Assembly: GCF_000960995.1 (NCBI RefSeq)
Contig: NZ_CP009435.1
Location: 2,418,001 to 2,482,000, forward strand
Direction of reading: 5' to 3'
Length of the DNA stretch: 64,000 bases
Source: Burkholderia glumae LMG 2196 = ATCC 33617
GTDB lineage: Bacteria > Pseudomonadota > Gammaproteobacteria > Burkholderiales > Burkholderiaceae
Position numbers and translations under genes: made by a program. This document shows, piece by piece, positions 47,996 to 57,469 of this stretch (its first letter is position 1; every line of letters begins with the position of its first letter). The notes under the pieces were generated by a model, which was given only the letters and a program-made list of their open reading frames with translations, did no database searches and had not been told where the DNA came from.

Positions 47996-48451
47996 TCAGG
48001 CGGCGCCGGCGCCCGCGCGCATGATGCGGGCCTTTTCGCGCTCCCAGTCGCGTTTCTTCTCGGTTTCGCGCTTGTCGTGCAGCTTCTTGCCCTTGGCCAG
48101 GCCGATCTCGCACTTGACGCGTCCGCCCTTGTAATGGAAGTTCAGCGGCACGAGCGTGTAGCCGCGCTGCTCGACCTTGCCGATCAGCTTCTTGATTTCT
48201 TCACGATGCAGCAGCAGCTTGCGCGTGCGTACCGGATCGGGCTTGATGTGCGTCGAAGCTTCGGGCAGCGGGCTGATGTGCGTGCCGATCAGGAAGATCT
48301 CCGCGTTCTTGACGATCACGTAGCCTTCCTTGATCTGGCCGCGGCCCGCGCGCAGCGCCTTGACCTCCCATCCTTCGAGCACGAGCCCTGCTTCGTAGCG
48401 TTCCTCGATGTGGTAGTCGAAGAAGGCCTTTCTGTTGTCTATGATGCTCAT
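47996..48451 (-). CDS. smpB: SsrA-binding protein SmpB
   Basis: SmpB binds tmRNA and brings it to stalled ribosomes for trans-translation. It has 151 residues. An OB fold holds FLIGTHISPL-type strands and the C-terminal tail is basic (GLAKGKKLHDKRETEKKRD), as needed in the decoding centre. It diverges from ratA across 94 nt, a conserved arrangement. The tmRNA gene itself is not in the window. Confidence 0.97.
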   Translation of the reverse strand: MSIIDNRKAFFDYHIEERYEAGLVLEGWEVKALRAGRGQIKEGYVIVKNAEIFLIGTHISPLPEASTHIKPDPVRTRKLLLHREEIKKLIGKVEQRGYTLVPLNFHYKGGRVKCEIGLAKGKKLHDKRETEKKRDWEREKARIMRAGAGAA

Positions 48452-48473
48452 GAAAGGAAATGGCCAACTCGTT

Positions 48474-48489
48474 TAAAATCACGATTTTA
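48474..48489. promoter_or_regulatory. Symmetric AT-rich site between smpB and ratA
   Basis: TAAAATC (48474-48480) and GATTTTA (48483-48489) form an inverted repeat with a 2-nt centre in the divergent smpB/ratA gap. Each arm gives a TAAAAT box that could serve as a -10 for one gene. Neither direction has a strong -35. Confidence 0.4.
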
Positions 48490-48545
48490 GCAAAGCGGGG
48501 CGCGGTTGGCCCGGCTCGGCCCCCACTCTTGATGCCGCGAGATTT

Positions 48546-48983
48546 ATGGCAGATGTCCAGAAAACCGTATTGATCCGCCATTCGGCGGAACAGATGTTCG
48601 ACCTCGTCACCGACGTGGCCGACTACCCGAACTTCCTGCCGTGGTGCGGCGGCATCGAAATCCGCCGCCAGGACGAGACCGGCATGGAGGCGCGGATCGA
48701 CATCAACTTCAAGGGCATCCGGCAGCACTTCGCGACCCGCAACACGCAGGAGCGGCCGCACCGCATCGACATGGAGTTCGCCGACGGCCCGTTCAAGAAG
48801 TTCACGGGCTACTGGCGCTTCACGCCGCTGCGTGCCGATGCCTGCAAGATCGAGTTTTCGCTGCACTACGAATTCACCAGCGTGATCCTCGAGAAGATCA
48901 TCGGCCCGGTGTTCAGCCACATCGCGAACACCTTCGTCGATTCGTTCGTCAAGCGCGCCGACCAGCGCTACGGGAAGGGCTGA
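48546..48983 (+). CDS. ratA: RatA/Coq10-like START-domain protein
   Basis: This 145-residue protein of the SRPBCC (START-like) fold resembles RatA and yeast Coq10. E. coli RatA has been reported to block association of 70S subunits, while Coq10 binds ubiquinone; which applies here is open. Family features are QMFDLVTDVADYPNFLPWC near the N-terminus and VFSHIANTFVDSFVKRAD near the end. It is followed 2 nt later by rnfH, and smpB is divergent, the conserved smpB/ratA-rnfH locus. Confidence 0.9.
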   Translation: MADVQKTVLIRHSAEQMFDLVTDVADYPNFLPWCGGIEIRRQDETGMEARIDINFKGIRQHFATRNTQERPHRIDMEFADGPFKKFTGYWRFTPLRADACKIEFSLHYEFTSVILEKIIGPVFSHIANTFVDSFVKRADQRYGKG

Positions 48984-48985
48984 GC

Positions 48986-49309
48986 ATGCCGGCCGTGCAG
49001 GTGTGCTATGCGCTGCCCACGCAGCAGACGCTGATCGATCTGGACGTGCCCGAGAACACCACCGTGCGCGCGGCGATCGAGGCGAGCGGGATCGTGGCCC
49101 GGCATCCCGAGATCGACTTGAGCGTCGCGAAGACGGGCGTGTTCGGCAAGCTCGCGCCGCTCGACGCCGTGCTGCGCGACGGCGACCGCGTCGAGATCTA
49201 CCGGCCGCTCGTGGTCGATCCGAAGGCGGCGCGCCAGCGCCGTGTGGACAAGACGCGCCGCGAAGGGTCCGTGGAGGGCCGCAAGTGGCAGCACAAGGAT
49301 TCGCGCTGA
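48986..49309 (+). CDS. rnfH: RnfH family ubiquitin-fold protein
   Basis: This 107-residue protein has a beta-grasp fold with the family motif RDGDRVEIYRPLVVDPKAARQRR. It is called RnfH or RatB, though a toxin-antitoxin function with RatA is not established. The ATG lies 2 nt after the ratA stop, so translation is coupled. A Lys/Arg-rich C-terminal tail follows the folded domain. Confidence 0.9.
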   Translation: MPAVQVCYALPTQQTLIDLDVPENTTVRAAIEASGIVARHPEIDLSVAKTGVFGKLAPLDAVLRDGDRVEIYRPLVVDPKAARQRRVDKTRREGSVEGRKWQHKDSR

Positions 49310-49522
49310 GCGCGTGCATGCGCGCTGCCCGCGGGCCTGGCGGTCCCGGCCCGGGCCATCCGGCGGGTTCGCTGCTCGCCGGGCCGGAGTTCGCGTGGCC
49401 GCCTGCGGCCGCCGCGCGCCGTTGCGGTGAAGCTTCGCGTGGCCGCATTCACCCGTCAAATCTTCCGATCTGCCCACTCGCTCGTCGACAGGGCGCCCCG
49501 GGCTGGCCGGCAGGCGGCCGGC

Positions 49523-50462
49523 TCAGTGTGCCGCCCGCCTGAGCGCGGCCTGGCCGTGCCGCCGCACGGCGCCGTAGACGCCTGCCAGCAGCAGCACGAG
49601 CGCGCCTGCCTCGAGCGGCCGCGGCGGCCGCGCCTCGAACGCGAAGCCGTACAGCATCGCGAACACCGTCTCGAACACGATCAACTGCCCTGTCAGCGTC
49701 AGCGGCAGGCGCCTGGACGCCGCGTTCCACAGACAGTTGCCGAGCCACGACGCGCCGATCGCGAGGGCCAGGTTGAGCAGCCAGAAGGCCGGCCAGCGGC
49801 CCGGCCCCGGCATGGCGACGCTGCCGGCCGGCAGCAGCGCGAGCGCGAGCCAGCCGAGCGCGCCGATCAGCCCGGTGACGACACCCCAGAGCACCGACCA
49901 TTGATTGCCGTCGAAACGAGGCTGGCGCCGCAGGTAGCGCGCGTTGGCGACCGCGTACCAGGTCCAGCTCGCGAGCGCGGCGGCCGCGCAGCCGATGCCG
50001 GCGAGCTTGTCGAGCGTGGAGGTGGCGCGCGCCGCGCCGGAGGTGAACAGGTCGACATGGATGCAGGCGATGCCGGTCGCGACCAGCCCGAGCGGCAGCG
50101 CGAGGCGGCGCAGCGGCACCGCATCGGCGTCGCGCAGACCCGCGAGCGAGACCGTGACGGGCAGCACGCCGACGATCAGCGAGCTCGGCGCGATGCCGAT
50201 CAGGTGAACGGCGCCCGCCAGCAGCATGTAGTAGCCGAGATTGCCGATCACCGCGAACCGCACGAGCGCGACCAGATCCTCGCGCGTGAGGCGTGCCAGC
50301 AGCGAGCGCGCGGCCGGCAGCGCCACCACCGCCCAGCCCGTACAGCGTGTAGTGGCCCGCGCTCAGCGCCAGCGGGGAAACCTCGGCGAGCAGCCGCGGA
50401 ACCAGGAACACCATGCCCCAGAGGGCTCCGGCGAGAATGCCGTACAGGACGCCGCGCTGCAT
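49523..50462 (-). pseudogene. EamA/DMT permease with an internal frameshift
   Basis: Two frames together give one normal EamA permease of about 312 residues. The first 44 codons from ATG 50462 (MQRGVLYGILAGALWGMVFLV) reach YGLG, then the frame shifts near 50330, in a G-rich run, to continue as VVALPAARSLLARL and on through nine membrane segments to the stop. One extra base (or two missing) explains it. Without correction only 44 native residues are made before unrelated sequence, so the gene is broken unless the base is a sequencing error. It is convergent with rnfH. The substrate is unknown. Confidence 0.8.
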
Positions 50463-50762
50463 GACGGGTTTCCTTGCGATCGGGCGGGTTTCGGAGGCTG
50501 CGCATCGTAGCGGGGCGGGGCCGGCGCGCCTTGTCGAATCCTGCATGCCCGCGAGCCTGCCGCGTGACGCCCGCTGCGATCGGCCGGCCGCTTGGGGAGC
50601 CGGCCGCGGCGGGCCAGGCGGCCATGGCGGATTCGAGGTCGGCCGTCCGCGGCGCGATGTTCGGATTCGAACCGCGCGGCACGGCGGCGAAACCTTGACG
50701 AACGCCTGACGAAGCACGAAGCGAATGGCTGCCTGGGAAGGCGCTAAGCCGTTGTTCGTGTT

Positions 50763-50791
50763 GTGAAAATCTGCCGCGCATCGCGTATAAT
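50763..50791 (+). promoter_or_regulatory. Promoter of guaB
   Basis: A -10 box TATAAT (50786-50791) lies 26 nt before the guaB ATG. A partial -35 GTGAAA (50763-50768) is 17 nt upstream. The transcript leader would be about 20 nt. The remainder of the 355-nt gap (50463-50760) shows no gene. Confidence 0.65.
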
Positions 50792-50817
50792 TCGGCTTTG
50801 CGCCCATAGGATCTGCC

Positions 50818-52278
50818 ATGCGTCTCATCCAAAAAGCACTCACTTTCGATGACGTGCTCCTCGTCCCGGCGTTCTCCGACGTCCTGCCGCGCGACACCAG
50901 CCTCAAGACCCGACTCACCCGCAACATCGCCCTGAACATGCCGCTCGTGTCCGCCGCCATGGATACGGTGACGGAAGGCCGTCTCGCGATCGCGATGGCG
51001 CAGCAGGGCGGCGTGGGGATCGTCCACAAGAACCTGACGCCTGCCGAGCAGGCGCGCGAGGTCGCCAAGGTCAAGCGCTTCGAATCGGGCGTGGTGCGCG
51101 ATCCGATCACGGTGCCGCCCACCATGAAGGTGCGCGACGTGATCGCGCTGTCGCGCCAGCATGGCATTTCCGGCTTCCCGGTCGTCGAGGGGGCGCAACT
51201 CGTCGGCATCGTCACGAACCGCGATCTGCGCTTCGAAAGCCGCCTCGACGACGTGGTGCAGTCGATCATGACGCCGCGCGAGCGTCTCGTGACGGTCAAG
51301 GAAGGCACGCCGCTCGCCGACGCCAAGGCGCTCATGCACAGCCACCGCCTCGAGCGCGTGCTGGTGGTGAACGACGCGTTCGAGCTGCGCGGCCTGATGA
51401 CGGTGAAGGACATCACGAAGCAGACCGAGCACCCGGACGCCTGCAAGGACGAGCACGGCAAGCTGCGCGTGGGCGCCGCCGTGGGCGTGGGCGCCGACAA
51501 CGAGGAGCGCGTCGAGCTGCTGGTGCAGGCCGGGGTCGACGTGATCGTCGTCGATACCGCGCACGGCCACAGCAAGGGCGTGCTCGAGCGGGTGCGCTGG
51601 GTCAAGCAGAATTTCCCGCGGGTCGAGGTGATCGGCGGCAACATCGCCACCGCCGCCGCCGCGAAGGCGCTGGTCGACTACGGCGCGGACGCCGTCAAGG
51701 TCGGCATCGGCCCCGGCTCGATCTGCACCACGCGGATCGTGGCTGGCGTGGGCGTGCCGCAGATCAGCGCGATCGCCAACGTCTCCGAGGCGCTGCGCGG
51801 CACCGGCGTGCCCTGCATCGCCGACGGCGGCGTGCGCTTCTCGGGCGACGTGTCGAAGGCGCTGGCCGCCGGCGCGAACGCGGTGATGATGGGCAGCATG
51901 CTGGCCGGCACCGAGGAAGCGCCGGGCGACGTGTTCCTGTACCAGGGCCGCCAGTACAAGTCGTACCGCGGCATGGGCTCGGTGGGTGCGATGAAGGACG
52001 GCGCTGCCGACCGCTACTTCCAGGACAATTCCGCGAACATCGACAAGCTCGTGCCGGAAGGTATCGAAGGGCGCGTCGCCTACAAGGGTTCGGTCAACGC
52101 GATCCTGTTCCAGCTCGTCGGCGGCGTGCGCGCGAGCATGGGCTACTGCGGTTGCCGCACCATCGAGGAATTGCACGACAAGGCCGAGTTCGTCCAGATC
52201 ACGGCGGCCGGCATGCGCGAATCTCACGTCCACGACGTGCAGATCACCAAGGAAGCCCCCAACTACCACGTGGACTGA
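50818..52278 (+). CDS. guaB: Inosine-5'-monophosphate dehydrogenase
   Basis: GuaB oxidises IMP to XMP with NAD+, the first committed step to GMP. It has 486 residues: a TIM barrel interrupted by two CBS domains (about 95-200), catalytic C303 in GSICTTRIVAGVG, and the flap with KSYRGMGSVGAM. It is separated from guaA by a small membrane protein gene, all in one direction, so a guaB-orf-guaA operon is likely. Confidence 0.97.
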   Translation: MRLIQKALTFDDVLLVPAFSDVLPRDTSLKTRLTRNIALNMPLVSAAMDTVTEGRLAIAMAQQGGVGIVHKNLTPAEQAREVAKVKRFESGVVRDPITVPPTMKVRDVIALSRQHGISGFPVVEGAQLVGIVTNRDLRFESRLDDVVQSIMTPRERLVTVKEGTPLADAKALMHSHRLERVLVVNDAFELRGLMTVKDITKQTEHPDACKDEHGKLRVGAAVGVGADNEERVELLVQAGVDVIVVDTAHGHSKGVLERVRWVKQNFPRVEVIGGNIATAAAAKALVDYGADAVKVGIGPGSICTTRIVAGVGVPQISAIANVSEALRGTGVPCIADGGVRFSGDVSKALAAGANAVMMGSMLAGTEEAPGDVFLYQGRQYKSYRGMGSVGAMKDGAADRYFQDNSANIDKLVPEGIEGRVAYKGSVNAILFQLVGGVRASMGYCGCRTIEELHDKAEFVQITAAGMRESHVHDVQITKEAPNYHVD

Positions 52279-52284
52279 ACGCCA

Positions 52285-52929
52285 ATGAAACCACTGCTGC
52301 GCGTCGTACTCGTCATCGATGCCCTGCTGCTGCTGGCAGGGGGTGTGCTGTTCGTGCTGACGCCCTGGAAGGGGCTTTACGACGCCCTGCAGCTGGTGCC
52401 GGTCGATCCGGCGATGGCCGGCCAGGCCTTCGGCGTCGCGCTGCTCGGGCTGGCCTGGCTCGCGTTCCATGCCTCGTTCAACGGCGACCTGACCACCGGC
52501 GTCGCGCGTGCAGTCGGCCATGTGAACTGGCTGATCGGCGTGCTGATGGTGGTCTGGCTGATCGGCCTGCACCGGCCCGAGCTGAATGCATTGGGACAGC
52601 TCGTGTCGGTGGCCACCGCCGTCGTGCTGCTCGTGATCGGGCTGGGCGGCGTGCGGCTGGCCTCGGCGGTGCGCCGGCGCGAGCGCGGGCTGGCGGCCGA
52701 CGCGAAGGCGCAGCCGGCCGCCGATGCCGTGCCGGCGGCGACGCCCGCGCCAGTCGTGGTGCCGCCGCAGCCGCAGCCGGCCGCGACGCGCGTGGAGCCG
52801 GGCATCGGCGCCTCCAGCGCAGCGGCCCCGGCCGGCCGCGCCGAGCCGGCGGGGACCGCTGCGCCATCGTATGCGCCGCCCGCCACGCCCGGCTCCGCCG
52901 CCGATCCGACGCGGCCGCCGCGCGCTTGA
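52285..52929 (+). CDS. Small membrane protein between guaB and guaA
   Basis: This 214-residue protein has four hydrophobic segments (about 5-27, 45-65, 80-97, 105-128), followed by a basic patch RRRERG and a long Ala/Pro-rich disordered tail (about 140-214), probably cytoplasmic by the positive-inside rule. I do not recognise a named family. The ATG is 6 nt after the guaB stop and guaA follows by 148 nt, so it is presumably expressed with GMP synthesis genes, but nothing in the sequence links it to purines. Confidence 0.8.
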   Translation: MKPLLRVVLVIDALLLLAGGVLFVLTPWKGLYDALQLVPVDPAMAGQAFGVALLGLAWLAFHASFNGDLTTGVARAVGHVNWLIGVLMVVWLIGLHRPELNALGQLVSVATAVVLLVIGLGGVRLASAVRRRERGLAADAKAQPAADAVPAATPAPVVVPPQPQPAATRVEPGIGASSAAAPAGRAEPAGTAAPSYAPPATPGSAADPTRPPRA

Positions 52930-53077
52930 GCCGAGGCGCGCGCCCCGGCCGTCTGCACCGCCCGCCGGGCGTGTGCCGGGCGCTTGCCGGGCATGGCGCC
53001 CGGACCATTTTCCGACTCAGATGCAGCGCCGCGTGCGCTGCTTTTCTTACCTGCCTGTACTCATCCCGTAGCCTGCC

Positions 53078-54697
53078 ATGCACGACAAAATCCTGATCCT
53101 CGACTTCGGTTCGCAAGTCACCCAACTGATTGCGCGGCGGGTTCGCGAAGCGCACGTCTATTGCGAGATTCATCCGAACGATGTCAGCGACGAATTCGTC
53201 CGCGAGTTCGCGCCGAAGGGCGTGATCCTGTCGGGCAGCCATGCGAGCACCTACGAGGACCACCAGCTGCGCGCGCCGCAGGCCGTCTGGGATCTCGGGG
53301 TGCCGGTGCTCGGCATCTGCTACGGGATGCAGACCATGGCCGTGCAGCTCGGCGGCAAGGTGGAGTGGAGCGATCACCGCGAATTCGGCTATGCCGAAGT
53401 GCGCGCCCATGGCCACACGCGCCTGCTCGACGGCATCGAGGATTTCCGTACCGAGGAAGGCCACGGCATGCTGAAGGTGTGGATGAGTCACGGCGACAAG
53501 GTGGGCGAGCTGCCGCCCGGCTTCAAGCTGATGGCGTCCACGCCGAGCTGCCCGATCGCCGCGATGGCCGACGAGGCGCGCGGCTATTACGCCGTGCAGT
53601 TCCATCCGGAAGTGACGCATACCGTGAAGGGCCGCCAGCTGCTCGAGCGCTTCGTGCTCGAGATCGCTGCCGCCAAGCCGGACTGGGTGATGCGCGACCA
53701 TATCGAGGAGGCCGTCGCGCTGATTCGCGAGCAGGTGGGCAGCGAGGAGGTGATCCTCGGCCTGTCGGGCGGCGTGGATTCGAGCGTGGCCGCGGCGCTG
53801 ATCCATCGCGCGATCGGCGACCAGCTCACCTGCGTGTTCGTCGACCATGGCCTGCTGCGCCTGAACGAAGGGCAAATGGTGCTCGACATGTTCGCAGGGC
53901 GGCTGCATGCGAAGGTCGTCCACGTCGACGCGTCGGAGCAGTTCCTCGGCCAGCTGGCCGGCGTGACCGACCCGGAGGCGAAGCGCAAGATCATCGGCCG
54001 CGAGTTCGTCGAGGTGTTTCAGGCCGAGGCGAGGAAGCTCGGCAACGCGAAGTGGCTCGCGCAGGGCACGATCTACCCGGACGTGATCGAATCGGGCGGC
54101 GCGAAGACGAAGAAGGCGACGACGATCAAGAGCCACCACAACGTGGGCGGGCTGCCCGAGACGCTGGGGCTGAAACTGCTCGAACCGCTGCGCGACCTGT
54201 TCAAGGACGAGGTGCGCGAGCTGGGCGTGGCGCTCGGCCTGCCGCCCGAGATGGTGTATCGCCATCCGTTCCCGGGGCCGGGCCTGGGGGTGCGGATCCT
54301 GGGCGAGGTGAAGCGCGATTACGCGGACCTGCTGCGCCGCGCCGACGCGATCTTCATCGAGGAACTGCGCGGCACGATCGCGAACGAGCAGGATGCGGCG
54401 GCGGGGATCTGCGAGGCGTCGCAGGTCGGAAAGTCGTGGTATGACCTCACCAGCCAGGCGTTCGCGGTGTTCCTGCCGGTGAAGTCGGTGGGGGTGATGG
54501 GGGACGGGCGCACCTACGACTACGTGACCGCGCTGCGCGCGGTGCAGACCACCGACTTCATGACGGCGCATTGGGCACATCTGCCGTATGCGCTGCTGGG
54601 GCGCGTTTCGAATCGCATCATCAACGAGGTTCGGGGCATCAATCGGGTGGTTTATGACGTGTCGGGGAAGCCGCCGGCGACGATCGAGTGGGAATAA
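53078..54697 (+). CDS. guaA: GMP synthase (glutamine-hydrolysing)
   Basis: GuaA aminates XMP to GMP using glutamine and ATP. It has 539 residues: a class I glutamine amidotransferase (about 1-200) with C81 in LGICYGMQ and the His/Glu pair in QFHPEVTHT, an ATP pyrophosphatase domain with LSGGVDSSVAA near 227, and a C-terminal dimerisation domain ending PPATIEWE. It completes the GMP branch begun by guaB. Confidence 0.98.
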   Translation: MHDKILILDFGSQVTQLIARRVREAHVYCEIHPNDVSDEFVREFAPKGVILSGSHASTYEDHQLRAPQAVWDLGVPVLGICYGMQTMAVQLGGKVEWSDHREFGYAEVRAHGHTRLLDGIEDFRTEEGHGMLKVWMSHGDKVGELPPGFKLMASTPSCPIAAMADEARGYYAVQFHPEVTHTVKGRQLLERFVLEIAAAKPDWVMRDHIEEAVALIREQVGSEEVILGLSGGVDSSVAAALIHRAIGDQLTCVFVDHGLLRLNEGQMVLDMFAGRLHAKVVHVDASEQFLGQLAGVTDPEAKRKIIGREFVEVFQAEARKLGNAKWLAQGTIYPDVIESGGAKTKKATTIKSHHNVGGLPETLGLKLLEPLRDLFKDEVRELGVALGLPPEMVYRHPFPGPGLGVRILGEVKRDYADLLRRADAIFIEELRGTIANEQDAAAGICEASQVGKSWYDLTSQAFAVFLPVKSVGVMGDGRTYDYVTALRAVQTTDFMTAHWAHLPYALLGRVSNRIINEVRGINRVVYDVSGKPPATIEWE

Positions 54698-54887
54698 GCC
54701 CCAGCCCGCCGAGCCGGCACGGCTCGATGCCCGCAGGGGCCGATGCCACGCATTCCCGCCGGCCCCCGCGCATCGGTTCCGCACCGCTGTCGGCAGCGCC
54801 CGAGGCTCGCGGCACGGTCGGCGGACGGCGCGGCGCGTGCCGGGCCGACGGCATCGCGTCGATCCGGCCGGCCCGCTCCGAAGCCCC

Positions 54888-55643
54888 ATGACCGCAGGCC
54901 CGCCCGCCGAGAGTCGTTCCCGGCCCGGTCCGATATATGTCGGATCTGCCGGGTGGGCCCTGTCGTCACGCGTCGCCGATTCATTCCCCACCGAAGGCAG
55001 TCACCTCGAGCGCTACGCACGCGTTTTCTCTGCGGTGGAGATCAATTCGTCGTTCTATCGTCCTCATCAACCAAAGACCTACGCGCGCTGGGCCGCGAGC
55101 GTACCCGAGGCATTCCGGTTCTCGGTCAAGATGCCACGCAGGATTTCCCATGAGCTGAGATTACGCGACGCCGATGCCGACGTGAGCGAATTCCTGGCCC
55201 AGATCGCGCCCTTGCAAGACAAGGCGGGATGCCTGTTGCTTCAACTGCCGCCCAGTCTGGCCTTGGACGAGGCCACGGCCCGGCGCTTCTTTTCGCTGCT
55301 GCGAAGCGCCACCGAAACGCCGATCGTCTGCGAACCGCGTCATGCGACATGGTTTGCCGAGGCGGGCGCGGCACTCATGAAACAGGCCGGAATCGGCTGC
55401 GTGCGGGCCGACCCGCCGCCCGTGGCCAGGGCCGCGCCGGTCGGCGATCCGCATGTTTCCTATTTCCGCTTGCATGGTTCGCCGCAGATCTATCATTCGG
55501 CATACGACGCGCCGTTCATCGAAGCGCTGGCGGCGCAGCTGACCGAAGCCGGCCGCACCGGCGCCGAAGCATGGTGCATTTTCGACAATACCGCGCGCGG
55601 CGAGGCGATTCCCAACGCACTGACGCTGATGGCTACGCTGTAA
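54888..55643 (+). CDS. DUF72 family protein
   Basis: This 251-residue protein has the DUF72 (YecE-like) TIM-barrel pattern: YVGSAGWAL near the N-terminus, AVEINSSFYRPH, FRFSVKMPRRISHE and the C-terminal YFRLHG and WCIFDNTARGEA blocks. The molecular function of the family is unknown. The start is set at ATG 54888; upstream in-frame sequence overlaps the guaA end. It is transcribed alone in the plus direction, with 255 nt before the permease gene. Confidence 0.86.
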   Translation: MTAGPPAESRSRPGPIYVGSAGWALSSRVADSFPTEGSHLERYARVFSAVEINSSFYRPHQPKTYARWAASVPEAFRFSVKMPRRISHELRLRDADADVSEFLAQIAPLQDKAGCLLLQLPPSLALDEATARRFFSLLRSATETPIVCEPRHATWFAEAGAALMKQAGIGCVRADPPPVARAAPVGDPHVSYFRLHGSPQIYHSAYDAPFIEALAAQLTEAGRTGAEAWCIFDNTARGEAIPNALTLMATL

Positions 55644-55898
55644 AGGGCGGCTGGCAGGTACGCCTCGTCCGAGGCACGTGCCGCGGCGCCGCTTCCGCGC
55701 CTACCATCGCCGGTTCGGCCGACGTGCGTTTCGCTTCGTCGCTGCGCGCCGAACCGGCATGCGGTCTCCTCAGGATGAGTCGCCGGACTGGCGGCCATTG
55801 ACGATGCCAATTTGGCCGGTTCAGATGCGAGGCTGGAGCCGCCCGATCCCACGACGACCGGCGGGCGGCCATCCCAACCCGGAACTGGAGCGTTTGCC

Positions 55899-57344
55899 GT
55901 GGCGAACGAGAACAAGGACGAGAGAGCGGGCCGCGCCGGCGGCGTATTGATCGAATCGCGGACGATCGACTTCATTCCCGACGCGGAGCGTCACGGCCGG
56001 CTCGGCAGCCAGTTCACGCTGTGGCTGTCGGCGAACCTGCAGGTAACGGCGATCGTTACCGGCGCGCTGGCGGTGGTGCTCGGCGGCGACGTGTTCTGGT
56101 CACTCGTCGCGCTGCTGCTCGGCCAACTGCTGGGCGGCGCGGTGATGGCGCTGCACGGCGCGCAGGGCCCGCAGCTGGGCCTGCCGCAGATGATCTCGAG
56201 CCGCGTGCAGTTCGGCGTCCATGGCGCGACGATCCCGATCCTGCTGGTCTGCCTGATGTACGTCGGCTTTTCGGCGAGCGGCACGGTGCTCGCGGGCGCG
56301 GCGCTCGCGCAGTTGCTCGGCGTTGGCGAGGTGGCCGGCATCGCGGTCTTCTCGGCCTGCATCGTGGTGTTGACGGTGCTCGGCTACCGCACGATCCATC
56401 TGATCGGCCGCCTCGCGAGCCTGATCGGCGTGGTCGCGTTCGTGTTCATGTACGCGCGGTTGTTTTCGCAGCACGACGTCGGCCTGCTGCTCGCCAACCG
56501 GCATTTCTCGATCGCGAGCTTCCTGCTGTCGATGTCGCTGTCGGCGTCATGGCAGATCGCGTTCGGCCCCTATGTCGCGGATTATTCGCGCTATCTGCCG
56601 CGTACCACCTCGTCGCTCGGCACCTTCCTCGCGGTGGGGCTCGGCTCGGTGCTCGGCGCGCAGGCGGCGATGGTGTTCGGCGTGTTCGCGGCGGCGCTCG
56701 CGGGCGGGCAGTTCGCGCATCACGAGGTCGCCTTCATCGTCGGGCTCGGCTCGTCGGGCGCCGCGGCCGCGCTGCTGTATTTCAGCATCGCGTTCGGCAA
56801 GCTCACGGTGACGACGCTCAATGCCTACGGCAGCTTCATGTCGATGGCCACCATCGTCAGCGGCTTCGGCGGCCAGCGCACGATCCCGCATCGCGCCCGG
56901 CTGGCGGCGATCCTCGCGATGGTGGCGCTCTCGACGGCGCTCGCGGTCGCAGGCCGCGATTCGTTCCTGAAGGAATTCACGGCCTTCATCCTGTTCCTGC
57001 TCGCGTTCTTCACGCCTTGGAGCGCGATCAATCTGGTCGATTACTATGGCTTCACGCGTTCGCGTTACGACGTGCCGGCGCTGTCCGACCCCGACGGCCG
57101 CTACGGCCATTGGAACCGCACCGCGATCGGCGTGTATCTGGTCGGCATCGCCGTGCAGCTGCCGTTCCTGTCCACGAGCTTCTACACCGGCCCCCTCGTC
57201 GATGCGCTCGGCGGCGCCGACATTTCATGGATTCTCGGCCTGGTCGTGCCGGCGCTGCTTTACTACGTCTGCGCACGCGCCTCGGCGCGCCGTATTCCCG
57301 AACACCTGATCCTGCCCGCCGAGGTGTCGGGCGGCCGTGAATGA
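55899..57344 (+). CDS. NCS1-family permease (purine/cytosine/allantoin type)
   Basis: This is a 12-helix membrane permease of 481 residues of the nucleobase:cation symporter-1 family. The N-terminal cytoplasmic segment ends IDFIPDAERHGR, then helix 1 begins FTLWLSANLQV. SWQIAFGPYVADYSRYLPR is a family landmark. The GTG at 55899 is chosen for the GGAG at 55887-55890. The substrate could be cytosine, allantoin, hydantoin or a thiamine precursor; no catabolic genes adjoin it. It converges with zwf. Confidence 0.88.
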   Translation: MANENKDERAGRAGGVLIESRTIDFIPDAERHGRLGSQFTLWLSANLQVTAIVTGALAVVLGGDVFWSLVALLLGQLLGGAVMALHGAQGPQLGLPQMISSRVQFGVHGATIPILLVCLMYVGFSASGTVLAGAALAQLLGVGEVAGIAVFSACIVVLTVLGYRTIHLIGRLASLIGVVAFVFMYARLFSQHDVGLLLANRHFSIASFLLSMSLSASWQIAFGPYVADYSRYLPRTTSSLGTFLAVGLGSVLGAQAAMVFGVFAAALAGGQFAHHEVAFIVGLGSSGAAAALLYFSIAFGKLTVTTLNAYGSFMSMATIVSGFGGQRTIPHRARLAAILAMVALSTALAVAGRDSFLKEFTAFILFLLAFFTPWSAINLVDYYGFTRSRYDVPALSDPDGRYGHWNRTAIGVYLVGIAVQLPFLSTSFYTGPLVDALGGADISWILGLVVPALLYYVCARASARRIPEHLILPAEVSGGRE

Positions 57345-57431
57345 GGCCGGCGCGGTTCGCGAGTGCCGATCGGGTTCCATGACGGACGCGGATCGCACGA
57401 CCGACGGCGGCACGGTGACGCGGCGGGCGGC

Positions 57432-57458
57432 AGGGCGGGCGGCGGGCGCCGCCGCCCT
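57432..57458. terminator. GC-rich stem between convergent permease and zwf
   Basis: AGGGCG-GGCGGC and its near complement GCCGCCGCCCT form a stem of about 11 bp with one bulge. No T-run is present. The remaining intergenic bases hold nothing else visible. Confidence 0.35.
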
Positions 57459-57469
57459 GCGGGCGAGGC

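Noticed and set aside
48546..49309. ratA-rnfH as a toxin-antitoxin module
   Set aside because: Both are conserved core genes next to smpB. The toxin name comes from overexpression, and an antitoxin role of RnfH is not established.
50658..50680. A GGATTCGAACC string resembling a tRNA T-arm on the minus strand
   Set aside because: The flanking bases do not pair as a T-stem, and there is no acceptor, anticodon arm or CCA region nearby.
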